In this document: positions 1-8,344 of the stretch, one piece after another
Layout: the number at the start of each line of letters is the position of its first letter
Position numbering within the stretch: position 1 is the first letter of the stretch
NCBI GenBank assembly: GCA_963748095.1
Contig: CAVVIO010000016.1
Location: forward strand, 186,001-250,000
Direction: 5' to 3'
DNA: 64,000 nt
Source: CAVVIO01 sp963748095
GTDB taxonomy: Bacteria; Bacteroidota; Bacteroidia; Bacteroidales; UBA10428
The notes under the pieces: generated by a model
Told to the model about the DNA's origin: nothing
Database searches by the model: none
What the model saw: only the letters and a program-made list of their open reading frames with translations
Translations under genes and position numbers: made by a program

Positions 1-706
1 AAAAATCCCCGTCTGATCCTATTTGTGGATTAATATTTATCGGATTATCCCAGTTCCCGTTTTCTTTTACCGCATAGAAGATGGCATCATAAAATTTAAG
101 GCTTCGCACAAAAACCAGTATATTCTCGTTGCCGGAGATTACAGGATCCTTTTCTGTCGCACTGGTATTAATGATTGCGGGTAATAATTCCCGTTTATAT
201 TTTACCGGGCTATCCTGAATTATTTTGGCCCTTTCACACGACTTCATCTCATTCTCAACAATAGCCTGATTATAATTTCCCCAATAGAAAGGAGAATTAA
301 TAAATGTATTGTAGGCAGCCAACGCTTTATCTAACTGATCGTTTATGCGGTATGCATTCCCCAGGTAAAAATAAGCATGCAGGGGAGCTTGATTTTCATC
401 AAATGATTTTCCTTTATATTCCTTTTTTGAAACAATATTTTTAACGGCCTGTTCCAGGTAGGGAATGGCATAGGTCTCTTTACCGGGGATTTTCAGATAA
501 CATTCTCCTATCTTAAAGTTATAATTAGCATTATCAGGAAATTTGTTAATCAACTGGAGATAATAATACACAGCTTCCTGGTAATCACCCCGTTTATAGA
601 AATATTCACCCTCATCGAAGTCTTCGCGCGGATCGGTGTTTTTCTGTGCAACAACAATTGAAAATGAGAATGATATCAGTACGCTAATCGTTATTAGCAG
701 TTTCAT
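1..706 (-). CDS. TPR-PD40 envelope protein, C-terminus beyond the window
   Basis: The reading frame opens at ATG 706-704 and stays open to the window edge, so about 235 N-terminal residues are visible. They show a signal peptide (hydrophobic stretch ending SIVVAQ), TPR-like helical repeats (EYFYKRGDYQEAVYYY, YFYLGNAYRINDQLDKAL) and the first PD40 beta-propeller blade (AVKENGNWDNPININ, PQIGSDGD). It is clearly a paralogue of the next three genes, which share the same TPR and propeller landmarks, and is the distal member of that tandem set, 103 bases after the stop of its neighbour. Exported periplasmic or outer-membrane-associated scaffold is the likely role. Whether it ends in an OmpA domain, a CRD or something else cannot be seen here. 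Confidence 0.85.
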   Translation of the reverse strand, partial: MKLLITISVLISFSFSIVVAQKNTDPREDFDEGEYFYKRGDYQEAVYYYLQLINKFPDNANYNFKIGECYLKIPGKETYAIPYLEQAVKNIVSKKEYKGKSFDENQAPLHAYFYLGNAYRINDQLDKALAAYNTFINSPFYWGNYNQAIVENEMKSCERAKIIQDSPVKYKRELLPAIINTSATEKDPVISGNENILVFVRSLKFYDAIFYAVKENGNWDNPININPQIGSDGDF

Positions 707-728
707 GATTTATCAGGTTATTGATTAT

Positions 729-736
729 CAAATATA
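729..736 (-). promoter_or_regulatory. Candidate Bacteroidota -7 box (TATATTTG)
   Basis: On the minus strand this reads TATATTTG, matching the TAnnTTTG element of Bacteroidota housekeeping promoters. It lies 22 bases upstream of the ATG at 706. No convincing -33 TTTG/TTG is found at the expected 19-21 base spacing, so it is only a weak candidate for a separate promoter of the last PD40 gene. Confidence 0.3.
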
Positions 737-809
737 ATCATTTGAATATGAAATAAAAATAGATTTACCATAACAACTTCAGACTAAATAAATCTGTTTA
801 AAAAGAATG

Positions 810-2663
810 TCAGTGTTTATTAATCTTCAATTCATCCGGTACAGAAGCCTTCTGAAAGATAATTTTATTCTTATCCGCACCGGTTACATCAAATTCCACC
901 CGCCGGTTGTACTTTCTGCCTTCTGGGTTGTCGGTTCCATCAGGGTTCTTATTATTTACTGCCGGATGTGATTCTCCATACCCTACGGCTTTCATCCTGG
1001 ATTTATTAATTCCCTTTTTCACAAGGTCATTCAATACTGATATGGCACGTTTTTCCGATAAACCCTGATTATAGCTATCAGGACCCAATGCATCGGTATA
1101 ACCTGAAATCACAAGTTTTAAATTTGTATTTTCAGACATCAGGGAAGCTATCCGTTTCAATTCTTTTTCACCTTCTGCATTCAGCTTATAGGTGTCGAAA
1201 CCAAAATAAACAGGACGAAGTTCAAATACCTGTACCTGTACCTTAACTTTCCCTGGTTGTTCCACTGCTTTTTCAATGGTATCAATGGTGTTAACGGAGT
1301 TAATGGAGTCAACTTTCTGTAAATCCTCTTCTTCTTCCACATCTGCGGCAATGGCCTCGGCAATTGATTCTTCAATAACCTCTTCAGAAACCATCTTCAA
1401 TCGGTATATGTCCTCTTTTCCATAACCATCATCACTAAACAACGCCATGTACGCATATTTCCCATTATCCCAGGGATAAAAGAACAAATCGTCATCGGTA
1501 GTATTGATCGGATAACCAAGATTTTCCGGCGTCGACCAGGTACCGGAGCTATCGAGATGAGAAACAAAAATATCATATCCACCCATTCCCTTATGTGCCT
1601 GCGAACTAAAATACAGCGACTTACCGTCTTCGGTAATAAAAGGAGTATCTTCATTCAGAATAGTATTGATATTGTTTCCAAGATTTATTGCTTCTCCCCA
1701 TTGTCCGTCATTACCCAGTTTTGATTTATAAATATCCATTTCTCCCGCACCGCCTTTACGGTTACTGGTAAAGTACAGGGTTTTCCCGTCTTTTGATATA
1801 CTGGCATGAGATTCCCAGTATTTGGTATTGATATTATTATTTAAGGGAACTGATTTTGTCCAACGACCTTCAACAAATTTACTATAATAAATATCGCTGT
1901 TGAAATTATCTTCACGCGACAAGTAAAGTTGTGTACCATCAAAGGATACCGAGCAGACATACTGGTTACCGTCTGATTGTATCTCGGGTGTTATATTCAC
2001 CGGTTCTGACCATTCATCATTAACTTTTTTAGAATAATAAACCGCATCATAGAAAGGTAATTCATTCATGTACAAAAGAGTATTTCCATCTCCACTAACT
2101 ACTGCCTTGAAATTTGATGAACTGTTATTAATTACTGGTCCCAGGTTAGTTTTTGTAAACTGTACCGGATCATCCATAAATTCTTTGGCAATCTGGCAGG
2201 CTTCGATTTGTTTATTGGCAAACTCAACTCCATTTTTGTCATAATCCTGCGCCAGATCTTTGTATTTTTTATAAGTATCGATGGCCTTATCGAGTTTATT
2301 ATTGATTCTGTAAGCATTACCCAGATACAACACGGCATCAATGGGCGCTTTCGTTTCGCGTAATTCCCCTTCTTTATATTTTGTAGTTGTATTCTGAATT
2401 GCCTTAACCAGGTAAGGAATTGATTTGTCTTTCTGACCGGGAATATGGAGATAGCAAATTCCTATCCGGTAGTTAATATTGGCATTGTCTTCAAATCCTT
2501 TTTTATAAACTTCAAGATAATCGTATAAGGCATCCATATAAGACTCCTGTTCCAAAAAAAATTCGGCATCTAAAAAGTATTCGCGTAATGTTCCTTCCGG
2601 ATTTTGTCCTGGCATTTTATAAAAACACAGCAGGAGAAATGTGAATATAAAAGCCTTTTTCAT
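810..2663 (-). CDS. TPR-PD40-OmpA family envelope protein
   Basis: 617-residue exported protein. Order: signal peptide (1-19), TPR-like helices (about 25-165), PD40/WD40-like propeller (about 170-430, with blade motifs such as DGKTLYFTSNRKGG and GGYDIF), an acidic Glu-rich linker (about 425-470), and an OmpA-like peptidoglycan-binding domain (about 484-594). The OmpA domain keeps the diagnostic GYTD (Asp524) and LSEKRA (Arg539) residues that bind diaminopimelate in this family, and ends with GRKYNRRVEF. The layout is that of T9SS PorE-like proteins minus the carboxypeptidase regulatory domain. It should sit in the periplasm, tethered to peptidoglycan. It is the third of four paralogues in transcription order. 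Its exact role is inferred from family architecture only. Confidence 0.88.
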   Translation of the reverse strand: MKKAFIFTFLLLCFYKMPGQNPEGTLREYFLDAEFFLEQESYMDALYDYLEVYKKGFEDNANINYRIGICYLHIPGQKDKSIPYLVKAIQNTTTKYKEGELRETKAPIDAVLYLGNAYRINNKLDKAIDTYKKYKDLAQDYDKNGVEFANKQIEACQIAKEFMDDPVQFTKTNLGPVINNSSSNFKAVVSGDGNTLLYMNELPFYDAVYYSKKVNDEWSEPVNITPEIQSDGNQYVCSVSFDGTQLYLSREDNFNSDIYYSKFVEGRWTKSVPLNNNINTKYWESHASISKDGKTLYFTSNRKGGAGEMDIYKSKLGNDGQWGEAINLGNNINTILNEDTPFITEDGKSLYFSSQAHKGMGGYDIFVSHLDSSGTWSTPENLGYPINTTDDDLFFYPWDNGKYAYMALFSDDGYGKEDIYRLKMVSEEVIEESIAEAIAADVEEEEDLQKVDSINSVNTIDTIEKAVEQPGKVKVQVQVFELRPVYFGFDTYKLNAEGEKELKRIASLMSENTNLKLVISGYTDALGPDSYNQGLSEKRAISVLNDLVKKGINKSRMKAVGYGESHPAVNNKNPDGTDNPEGRKYNRRVEFDVTGADKNKIIFQKASVPDELKINKH

Positions 2664-2686
2664 GGAGGTGAGATTTTGATTTATAA

Positions 2687-2694
2687 CAAATTTA
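2687..2694 (-). promoter_or_regulatory. Candidate Bacteroidota -7 box (TAAATTTG)
   Basis: Minus-strand TAAATTTG matches TAnnTTTG, 23 bases upstream of the ATG at 2663, within the 210-base gap that separates this PD40 gene from the upstream one. No clear -33 element is visible at standard spacing. The same gap holds a 7-bp inverted repeat (TTCTAAG/CTTAGAA, 2785-2806) without a T-run. Confidence 0.35.
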
Positions 2695-2873
2695 ATAATT
2701 ATCTGGCTAAATCACTTTCTTTATTATTAACAATTACGACGATAAACCATTGAACGGCTGACCATTCATACGGTTTCATCATACTTCTAAGTAAATCTTC
2801 TTAGAAATTAGTTATTAATTTGAAGCTAAAAATAAAAAAAAGAAGTATACAAACGACAGAAACAGGTTAAGTA

Positions 2874-4877
2874 TTAATTATTTATTTTCAGTCTATCCGG
2901 AATTTTTGTTTCTTTTTTAATGATAAGGTTCCTGCCGCTATTATTAATTTGTATTTCAACCCTTCTGTTTAACTTTCGGCCCTCCGGGTTATCTGTTCCA
3001 TTTTTATTGATATTAATAGCTACAGGATCGGATTCACCGTAGCCTTTAACCGTTAGTCTTTTGCTGTCAGTCTGTTTGCCTGTTAAGTAATTCATTACGG
3101 TTTGGGCCCGTTTTTCTGATAGTACCAGGTTATACGAAGCTTTTCCCCTGGAGTCGGTATAACCATCGATTTGAACAGTTATGTCAGGATATTTTTTCAG
3201 CAGAAGTACCAGGTTATTTAAAAAAGTCTCCGACGAGTCAGCAATACGATAGCTATCGAAGGCAAAATAAACATCCTTAATAATAAAGGTGTCTCTCTCA
3301 ACAATCAGTTGAGCCGTCAGACGCGGTTTGACAATAATTTCATTCTCGGGAAAATGCATGGGAACGGATACTTTCTCATTATTTTTTTCATACCCTTTTG
3401 TATCAAAAATCAGCTCGTAATTCCCAGAAGGTACATTATAACTGTAATATCCTTCCGGGTCGGTATCAAATTTTCCAAAGGTTTTATTCTCATCCAGATT
3501 AAGCACTGTAACATGAGAAGTGTCCTTAATCGGGTTTCCCAGCGAATCATCTACCGAACCTTTCAGTGTAAACCGGGCCGGATTAGCAGTGGATAAAATT
3601 GTGAACCGGTAAATATCCTTTAATCGACCCCGTTCTGAAAATTCGGAATAGTAACCTATAGTTCCATCCTTCCAGGGAAAATAAAACAAATCGTCGTCAG
3701 TGGTTGACAGTGGATAACCTATATTGAGTGGATAAAGCCAGTCACCGTTTTCTGAACGATCAGAATAAAAAATATCGTAACCTCCCATGTTATAGTGCCC
3801 TTGAGAACTGAAGAATAGTTTTTTCCCGTCGGCTGTAAGAAAAGGCGTTTCTTCATTGAAAGAAGTATTGATAACGGCCCCGAGGTTTTTTGCCGGTCCC
3901 CAGTCACCATTTGTATCTAATGAAGACACATAAATATCGAGTCCGCCATAACCTCCCGGACGGTTACTGGTAAAATAAAGTTCCATCCCATTGGGGGAAA
4001 AACTGGCATGCGTTTCATTAAATTTAGTATTAATATTATCATTCAGCTTTTTAATCTCCGACCACTTACCGTCAATAAGTGTGGTAATATAAATGTCACC
4101 ACTTGTAAAATTGTTGTATGCATATAATAATAATTTCGTTCCATCTGCCGAAATTCCGGTTGCATAATAATCGCCATCCGAACCGATCTGTGGTGTCAGA
4201 TTATCAGGTACTTCCCAACTTCCACCATTCTTAACCGATTTCATCACCGCGTCATAAAACGGTAACTCATTCATGTAATACAATTCCGATCCATCAGCAT
4301 TTACCATCGGGTTGTAATTGGAATATCTGTCATCAATAATCCCGGGCAAGCTGTCTTTTTCGAGTTCTACCGGCGCCTTCAGAAGTTCTTTGGCATTTTC
4401 ACACCTTTGTATCTGCCAGTTAAGCAAAACCTGAAGGCTGGTATCAGTCTTTACAGAATCACGCAAAGTAGAAAATGCGAAAATGGCATTATTGAGGTCG
4501 TTATGTAAACGATAAGCGGCGCCTAACAATAAATAGCAGTGCAGAGGAGCATTGGGTTCATTGAGGCTGTCACCGGTATATATACTGCTTGCCGATAGAG
4601 AGGCTTCCTTAAGGTAAGAAAGTGCTTTTTCTTTCTGCCCTGGTATACCAAGATAACATTCACCAATTTTATAATTTATATTAGGTGTGTCATAACCTCT
4701 GCTTATCAGCATTTGAAAAAGAGGCAATGCTTCTTTATATTCTTCTGACAAAATATAATCATTTGCTTCTTCATATATTTTTTCATCCGAAGGCCATATT
4801 TGGGCAAACAGGCTGTTCCATGGCAACAGGAATAACATTCCTACTATAAAATTTCTAATATGATTATATCTTGTCAT
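2874..4877 (-). CDS. PorE-like protein: TPR-PD40-CRD-OmpA
   Basis: 667 residues: signal peptide ending NSLFAQ (about 26), TPR-like helices (30-170), PD40 propeller (about 175-425), a carboxypeptidase-regulatory-like beta domain (about 434-515, FTLKGSVDDSLGNPI ... YYSYNVPSGNYELIF), and a C-terminal OmpA-like domain with GYTDSRG, LSEKRA and GRKLNRRVEI. This four-module order is that of PorE, the peptidoglycan-binding accessory protein of the type IX secretion system described in Porphyromonas. Two T9SS cargo proteins in this window show the system should exist. Because paralogues lie on both sides, I cannot say which one, if any, is the true PorE orthologue. It lies 13 bases after the upstream paralogue, so the two are probably cotranscribed. 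Confidence 0.88.
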   Translation of the reverse strand: MTRYNHIRNFIVGMLFLLPWNSLFAQIWPSDEKIYEEANDYILSEEYKEALPLFQMLISRGYDTPNINYKIGECYLGIPGQKEKALSYLKEASLSASSIYTGDSLNEPNAPLHCYLLLGAAYRLHNDLNNAIFAFSTLRDSVKTDTSLQVLLNWQIQRCENAKELLKAPVELEKDSLPGIIDDRYSNYNPMVNADGSELYYMNELPFYDAVMKSVKNGGSWEVPDNLTPQIGSDGDYYATGISADGTKLLLYAYNNFTSGDIYITTLIDGKWSEIKKLNDNINTKFNETHASFSPNGMELYFTSNRPGGYGGLDIYVSSLDTNGDWGPAKNLGAVINTSFNEETPFLTADGKKLFFSSQGHYNMGGYDIFYSDRSENGDWLYPLNIGYPLSTTDDDLFYFPWKDGTIGYYSEFSERGRLKDIYRFTILSTANPARFTLKGSVDDSLGNPIKDTSHVTVLNLDENKTFGKFDTDPEGYYSYNVPSGNYELIFDTKGYEKNNEKVSVPMHFPENEIIVKPRLTAQLIVERDTFIIKDVYFAFDSYRIADSSETFLNNLVLLLKKYPDITVQIDGYTDSRGKASYNLVLSEKRAQTVMNYLTGKQTDSKRLTVKGYGESDPVAININKNGTDNPEGRKLNRRVEIQINNSGRNLIIKKETKIPDRLKINN

Positions 4878-4890
4878 AAATGGCTTTTAT

Positions 4891-7800
4891 TTAACTTTTT
4901 GGTTCCTTTTTTTTCCTTCTCGAAATTAATAATATCAGGATTATAAGGAAAATTACATTGGCTATTACCAGTGTGATCGCCATTCTATTTCCGTGTGAAA
5001 AAAATCTGGCTTTTTCTTTAAATGCGTAACCTACTTTATTCAGATTAATACCTTTTTCCATGATCAGCCGAAGCAGAACATCGTTTATATCCTGTTCTGA
5101 ATAATTAAATTCGCCGGCATGACTGACAAGATATTGAATTATTTCGATAGGCGTAGAATAACGGTACTTATCTAATCCCTGTATGACTTTTTTAAGATCG
5201 CCGGTAGCATACTTAGACAATAACTGAATAAACTCCTCTGTATTCCTGGCCCCAATAATATCTATAAATAACTGATAAAAATTCTCACGATTTAAATCGT
5301 TATGGGCTGATTTACGGATGATATAATTGAATAATTCATCATAAGATGATATCCCTGCGCTTTTCGTATCCAGATTCTGAAGAAAAGATTTCAAATTCCC
5401 CTTGGCATGGTCCGCAAGCATGGCGGTAAAGGATTCTATATTTTTCACATTATTTGTCCGTGCTTCCTCCATTAACTGTATCAGTTCCTTTTTGGAATAA
5501 CCGTATTTTTCAGCATTCCCCAACAGGTAATTCAATAAATCTTCGGAAGTATTTATTTTATCGCGATCAAAGTCAATTTCGAGTAACGCCAGACGGATTG
5601 GCCCTGTAGCAACAAAAAGCGAATTAAAATAAAGTGTCTTAAGATCAATTAAAGTAGCGGTATTTGTCAGAAGCTGCCATACACTGTCCTGATCAAAGGT
5701 GTTAAGAAGGTAATGGGCCGCATCAGCCGGATGATCGAATCGTTTCATTTGAAGAAGTACCTGCAGGGTATCTCTCATAGTTCCACCGGACTGGTTCTTC
5801 AAAGTTCTGAGGAAATAGTCCGTATCTCCGGAACCAGAGATTATTTTTATAATGGTAGATAATAACTCATCTTTCTGTTCAGGTGTTACAGCAATAGATT
5901 TCATATACCGGATAAGTTCGCCGGATGTACGAATGTTTTCTTTCTGCAAATCAATGCCGGAGAGTACCTTCCTGATACTGTCCCCTCCATATTTTACTAT
6001 TTCACTGTAAAAGCTTCTAAGATCCTTTTTCGAAAGCATTTTAATGAATAGCCGATCCACTTCTCCCTGTGTAAATTTATGAGAACCGGCCTGTTTCATA
6101 AGATAATCATATAATTCTGCTGCAGAATCAAAAGTTAATCCCCCCGTACCCAGGCTATCGAGAAATTCCCTGAGACTGCCACTGCTCATATCTGCCAGTG
6201 ATGCAATTAACTTACTGTTGTAAACAGAGTCAATTTTTACTGTCAGCGGTTCGGTTGCTTTCTGCGGTACCGGTTTATAAATTACTGTTACTTCCTTTGT
6301 ATTTGTATTCCCATCACTGTCGGTTACGGTAAAACGGACTATATTTTTACCCTCCATGGGTTTAAAACCATATACAAATCTTTTACGTTCAATCATAAAA
6401 GAATCAACACTCACTGATTCATCATTATTAAATGTTTCGACTTTTAATTGTGAATGAGGTTTGACTGTCAGTTTAATCGGTAACGATTCATCTGTATTTA
6501 CTTCAATATATAATTTGTTAACTTTTAGTTCGGGTAATTCGGCTGGTTGTTTCTCCTGTGCTAACGTGGAAGTTTCCTCCTGTCCACCGGTGAAAGGAGT
6601 AAGCAGTAATTCAGAAGTACTGACAGTTCCTGAAGGATTATTAACAGGTATGTTCAGGGTCTGCGAAACCGGTTCAATTCCGTTCCCTTCAATCCGCAAA
6701 TCGAAATCTCCCTGGGTAGCATTCAATGAAAAACTCCCGTCGGAATTCAGCGAAGTCTGATCGACCAGTGTGTTTGTGTTTTTTTTGTACAGTCTAGCCT
6801 CCACACCTTTAAAACCATCGGGAATGGTACCCTGAATTCGTGTGATGCCTTCTATAATGAATTTTCTGGGATGAATATCGGAAAATACTTCCAGCCGGTA
6901 GATATCATTTAACCCGTATGAATCACCGGGCTTGTACATACTATAATAGGCATAAGCCCCGTTTTTTACAGGAACAAAAAACAGATCATCGTCTGTTGTA
7001 TTCAATGGATAACCTACATTAACGGGAACTGACCATTTGCCATTATCCAGCAATGTGGAATAGAAAATATCATATCCCCCCATGTTGTAGTGTCCAAATG
7101 AACTAAAATACAACGTTTTACCGTCGTCGGTTATAAAAGGTGTTTCTTCGTTATATTTTGTATTAATCACCGGTCCAAGATTAACCGCTGGTCCCCAGTT
7201 GTCTTTACCCGACCGTTCAGATTTATATATATCGAGGCCGCCATACCCGCCTTTCCGGTTGCTTGTAAAGTAGAGTGTTTTCCCGTCGGGGGAAACGGAA
7301 GCATGCGACTCCCAGTATTTAGTATTAATATTATCATTGAGTTTCACAAGCTTTGTCCATTGCTTGTTTACCAGCTTACTTACATATATATTCCCGTCGA
7401 ATTCATCACTGCGGTACACATAAATCTCATCTCCATGATAAGAGATACCTGTAGAATAGGTATTTCCGTCGACACCAAATGATGGCGTGAGATTCAACGG
7501 AGGCGACCAGTCTGAATTTGTATCGGGGCGGGTACTGATAAAGACAGCATCGTAAAATTGCAGTTTAGTAGTAAAAACCAATGACTTTTCATCCCCGGAA
7601 ATTACTGGTCTGACATCTGCAAATCGGGTGTTGATGGTTTGTCCCAGGTTTTTAGCCGTGAAATATATTGGCCTCGATTCGAGATCTTTAGCCAGGTTGC
7701 AGGATTTTATCTGTTTGTTTACCAACTCCACATCGTAAACTGCCGGGTCGAGAATCTGCTTGAAATGTTCGAAAGCATCGAGGGCCTTATCCAGATCATT

Positions 7801-8181
7801 GTTTATACGGTATGCGTCACCTAAATAGTAATAAGCTTCACGAGGAGCTTTTTTTTCTTTATATGAATTCGTTTTATAATCATTAGTGATATTATTAATG
7901 GCCTTTAACAGATACTTTATCGACTTTTCTTTCTGGTATTCATTGTTAAGGTAACAAATACCTATTTTATAATTCAGATTGGCATTTTCCGGATCATTAC
8001 GTAATAAACGCTGATATAGAGGAAGTGCATCGGCGTATTCTTCAAAAAGAAAATATGATTCTGCCTCAACATACATGTCTTTGGCGCTCTGATCTTCCTG
8101 AGCAAAGATTCTTTCCGGGTAAATTCCGGTTAAAAAAACACACAGGTTTAATAAAATAAGGTAGTTTAGGCGGGTTTTCAT
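4891..8181 (-). CDS. TPR-PD40-CRD protein with six C-terminal helical repeats and a membrane anchor
   Basis: I place the start at ATG 8181, giving 1096 residues with a proper signal peptide (ending ERIFAQ); a longer frame to 8280 only adds a second hydrophobic stretch. Order: signal peptide, TPR-like helices (about 30-165), PD40 propeller (175-430), CRD-like beta domain (437-516), a Ser/Thr/Gln-rich linker, an Ig/PKD-like beta domain (554-637), six tandem helical repeats of about 55-68 residues (668-1049), one transmembrane helix (about 1067-1087) and a basic tail RRKKKEPKS. Unlike its neighbours it lacks an OmpA domain. The topology suggests a periplasmic body held in the inner membrane, with the basic tail in the cytoplasm. 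It is the first gene of the PD40 set. I do not recognise the repeat family and give no function for it. Confidence 0.85.
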   Translation of the reverse strand: MKTRLNYLILLNLCVFLTGIYPERIFAQEDQSAKDMYVEAESYFLFEEYADALPLYQRLLRNDPENANLNYKIGICYLNNEYQKEKSIKYLLKAINNITNDYKTNSYKEKKAPREAYYYLGDAYRINNDLDKALDAFEHFKQILDPAVYDVELVNKQIKSCNLAKDLESRPIYFTAKNLGQTINTRFADVRPVISGDEKSLVFTTKLQFYDAVFISTRPDTNSDWSPPLNLTPSFGVDGNTYSTGISYHGDEIYVYRSDEFDGNIYVSKLVNKQWTKLVKLNDNINTKYWESHASVSPDGKTLYFTSNRKGGYGGLDIYKSERSGKDNWGPAVNLGPVINTKYNEETPFITDDGKTLYFSSFGHYNMGGYDIFYSTLLDNGKWSVPVNVGYPLNTTDDDLFFVPVKNGAYAYYSMYKPGDSYGLNDIYRLEVFSDIHPRKFIIEGITRIQGTIPDGFKGVEARLYKKNTNTLVDQTSLNSDGSFSLNATQGDFDLRIEGNGIEPVSQTLNIPVNNPSGTVSTSELLLTPFTGGQEETSTLAQEKQPAELPELKVNKLYIEVNTDESLPIKLTVKPHSQLKVETFNNDESVSVDSFMIERKRFVYGFKPMEGKNIVRFTVTDSDGNTNTKEVTVIYKPVPQKATEPLTVKIDSVYNSKLIASLADMSSGSLREFLDSLGTGGLTFDSAAELYDYLMKQAGSHKFTQGEVDRLFIKMLSKKDLRSFYSEIVKYGGDSIRKVLSGIDLQKENIRTSGELIRYMKSIAVTPEQKDELLSTIIKIISGSGDTDYFLRTLKNQSGGTMRDTLQVLLQMKRFDHPADAAHYLLNTFDQDSVWQLLTNTATLIDLKTLYFNSLFVATGPIRLALLEIDFDRDKINTSEDLLNYLLGNAEKYGYSKKELIQLMEEARTNNVKNIESFTAMLADHAKGNLKSFLQNLDTKSAGISSYDELFNYIIRKSAHNDLNRENFYQLFIDIIGARNTEEFIQLLSKYATGDLKKVIQGLDKYRYSTPIEIIQYLVSHAGEFNYSEQDINDVLLRLIMEKGINLNKVGYAFKEKARFFSHGNRMAITLVIANVIFLIILILLISRRKKKEPKS

Positions 8182-8270
8182 ATAAAAATCAATTTGAGAA
8201 AAATAGTTTAAAAACAATCCATAAGCGTTCAATATCAGACTTATTGATATTAAAAACAGCAACAAGAAAT

Positions 8271-8291
8271 TTGCTGTCAAATAGACAGCAA
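8271..8291 (-). other. Hairpin between the E2 gene and the PD40 gene set
   Basis: GCTGTC (8273-8278) and GACAGC (8284-8289) form a perfect 6-bp inverted repeat around AAATA, extended by two further A-T pairs. It lies 55 bases after the E2 stop codon. The U-run needed for a classical terminator is poor (AAATTT follows on the minus strand), so it may be a weak terminator or an RNA-stability hairpin. Confidence 0.35.
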
Positions 8292-8344
8292 TTTATAAAA
8301 AAAAGTATGATAAAAAAAGGGGAATAAATTTTCTTGATAAAAGC

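Noticed and set aside
2785..2806. Inverted repeat TTCTAAG/CTTAGAA between PD40 genes
   Set aside because: Short, AT-rich and without a T-run, so not called a terminator or operator.
8182..8280. N-terminal extension of the large PD40 protein
   Set aside because: It would add a second hydrophobic stretch before a good signal peptide starting at 8181, and the paralogues begin directly with their signal peptides.
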